The translations under genes and the position numbers were made by a program. The notes under the pieces were generated by a model. That model did not search any database. It was given only the letters and a program-made list of their open reading frames with translations, and was not told where the DNA came from. This document shows, piece by piece, positions 15,000 to 15,798 of a stretch of 15,798 nucleotides of DNA (the stretch's first letter is position 1; each line of letters starts with the position of its first letter). The DNA is from an uncultured Collinsella sp. (GTDB lineage: Bacteria; Actinomycetota; Coriobacteriia; Coriobacteriales; Coriobacteriaceae): assembly GCA_902494135.1 (NCBI GenBank), contig CABUSE010000018.1:1-15798 (forward strand), given 5' to 3'.

Positions 15000-15798
15000 G
15001 TGAGCGCCTGACCGACAACCCCTCGCTCTTTAGGCTTCGTGTTCGCTATGGCAAGCGCGATCGCCTTAAGTACCTGGGCCATCTCGAAGTGATCCATACC
15101 ATTGAGCGCATCGTGCGCCGTGCGGGACTTCCCTATGCCGTCACGCAGGGCTTCTCTCCGCACATGCGCGTGGGCTTCTCTTCGGCGCTACCGGTTGGTA
15201 CGTCGTCGACCTGCGAGTGGTATGACCTGTTTATGACCGAGTTCGTGGGGCTCGACGAGGCGTTTGAGCGCCTGGCTGTGGCGTCTCCGGCCGATCTGGC
15301 GCCTATCGAGGCGGCGTACATCGACGTGCGCACGCCGGCGTTGACGGCGCAGCTCACGCGCCTGTCGTATCGCATCGACCTGCACTTAGATCCCGAGGCG
15401 CCCGTAAGCGCCGAGGAGGTGCGTCGTGCGATCGACACGCTGCGCGCGGACCATGGCATCGACTACGCGCGCGGAAAAAAGAGCAAGCGATTGGATTTGG
15501 ATCACACGCTCGTGGGCTATGAGCTCACGGCGGGGGAGCGCCCGGACCATTTGGTGCTCATGCTCGACACCCATGCCGACAACGAGGGCTCCATGCGTCC
15601 GGAAATTTTGCTTTCCGCTGCTGATGTTTTGTTGCAGGGCTTGACCCCGGGCGTGGATGCACCTATTGTTTCCACCGGTATGCAAGACCTCGTGACCATC
15701 TGCTCCTACGATGTCGAGCGTCAGAATCAAGCATGCGAGGACGACGAGGGCCGACTCGTCAGCCCCATACCTGTGCGAACTTGTGGATTTGCTCCACA
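14996..15798 (+). CDS. DUF2344 / TIGR03936 radical SAM-linked protein, 3' end outside the window
   Basis: The reading frame opens at ATG 14996, overlapping the radical SAM stop by four bases, and stays open for 267 codons to the window edge. The first 80 residues match the family: FRLRVRYGKRDRLKYLGHLE (12-31), then RAGLPYAVTQGFSPHMRVGF (42-61) and ALPVGTSS. Proteins of this family accompany TIGR03960-type radical SAM proteins as a separate chain or a fusion, so the two probably act together; translational coupling here supports that. The family is usually about 220-250 residues by my recollection, so this copy is at least slightly longer, with a C-terminal addition. In many Firmicutes the next genes are rng, rplU and rpmA, which is what I would expect beyond the window. 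Confidence 0.87.
   Translation, partial: MSERLTDNPSLFRLRVRYGKRDRLKYLGHLEVIHTIERIVRRAGLPYAVTQGFSPHMRVGFSSALPVGTSSTCEWYDLFMTEFVGLDEAFERLAVASPADLAPIEAAYIDVRTPALTAQLTRLSYRIDLHLDPEAPVSAEEVRRAIDTLRADHGIDYARGKKSKRLDLDHTLVGYELTAGERPDHLVLMLDTHADNEGSMRPEILLSAADVLLQGLTPGVDAPIVSTGMQDLVTICSYDVERQNQACEDDEGRLVSPIPVRTCGFAP

Noticed and set aside
15600..15617. CGGAAA/TTTCCG small inverted repeat in the DUF2344 gene
   Set aside because: Six base pairs with an AT-rich loop and no T tract after it; such repeats are expected by chance.

Overview
The window looks like a stretch of chromosome from a high-GC Gram-positive gut actinobacterium of the class Coriobacteriia, most likely Collinsella or a close relative. 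I base this on the base composition (GC clearly above half, mostly G/C at third codon positions), strong purine-rich ribosome binding sites, frequent TTG starts, protein style and gene order. No marker gene fixes the genus. Everything reads on the + strand. I see no insertion sequence, phage gene, CRISPR array or integrase, and no gap between genes longer than about 115 bases.

Region 1 (1-2875): the 3' part of a tRNA-Arg(CCG) gene, lacking its first two bases at the window edge, is followed by a clear intrinsic terminator. A 10-TM P-type cation ATPase of the CtpE/Exp7 type comes next and carries an unusual, very basic C-terminal tail.

Region 2 (2876-6087): a membrane-anchored double zinc-ribbon protein, then a small operon of a cyclophilin-type peptidyl-prolyl isomerase and a TPR protein. 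The zinc-ribbon and TPR proteins share one layout: a cytoplasmic N-terminal interaction domain, one TM helix and an extracytoplasmic C-terminal domain. Promoter-like sequences precede the zinc-ribbon gene and the cyclophilin gene.

Region 3 (6088-15798): one tightly packed operon (gaps of 9-21 bases, then a 4-base overlap): mreB, mreC, mreD, mrdA (PBP2), rodA, a DUF697-like protein, a B12-binding-type radical SAM protein of the TIGR03960 kind, and its DUF2344/TIGR03936 partner, which runs off the window end. MreB filaments, the MreC/MreD scaffold, the SEDS glycosyltransferase RodA and the transpeptidase PBP2 form the rod-elongation machine. In clostridia, as I recall, the same block often carries minC/minD and leads through the radical SAM pair to rng-rplU-rpmA. 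Here no min genes are seen and a DUF697-like gene occupies that place.

The most notable non-coding signal is a perfect 12-bp inverted repeat followed by a short T run, lying inside the first codons of mreC. It looks like an intrinsic terminator embedded in the reading frame and could lower expression of everything after mreB. A second long hairpin lies just before mreB. Other points of interest are a likely Cys3His metal site and an extra N-terminal TM helix in PBP2, and the uncharacterised DUF697-like gene locked into the elongasome operon.
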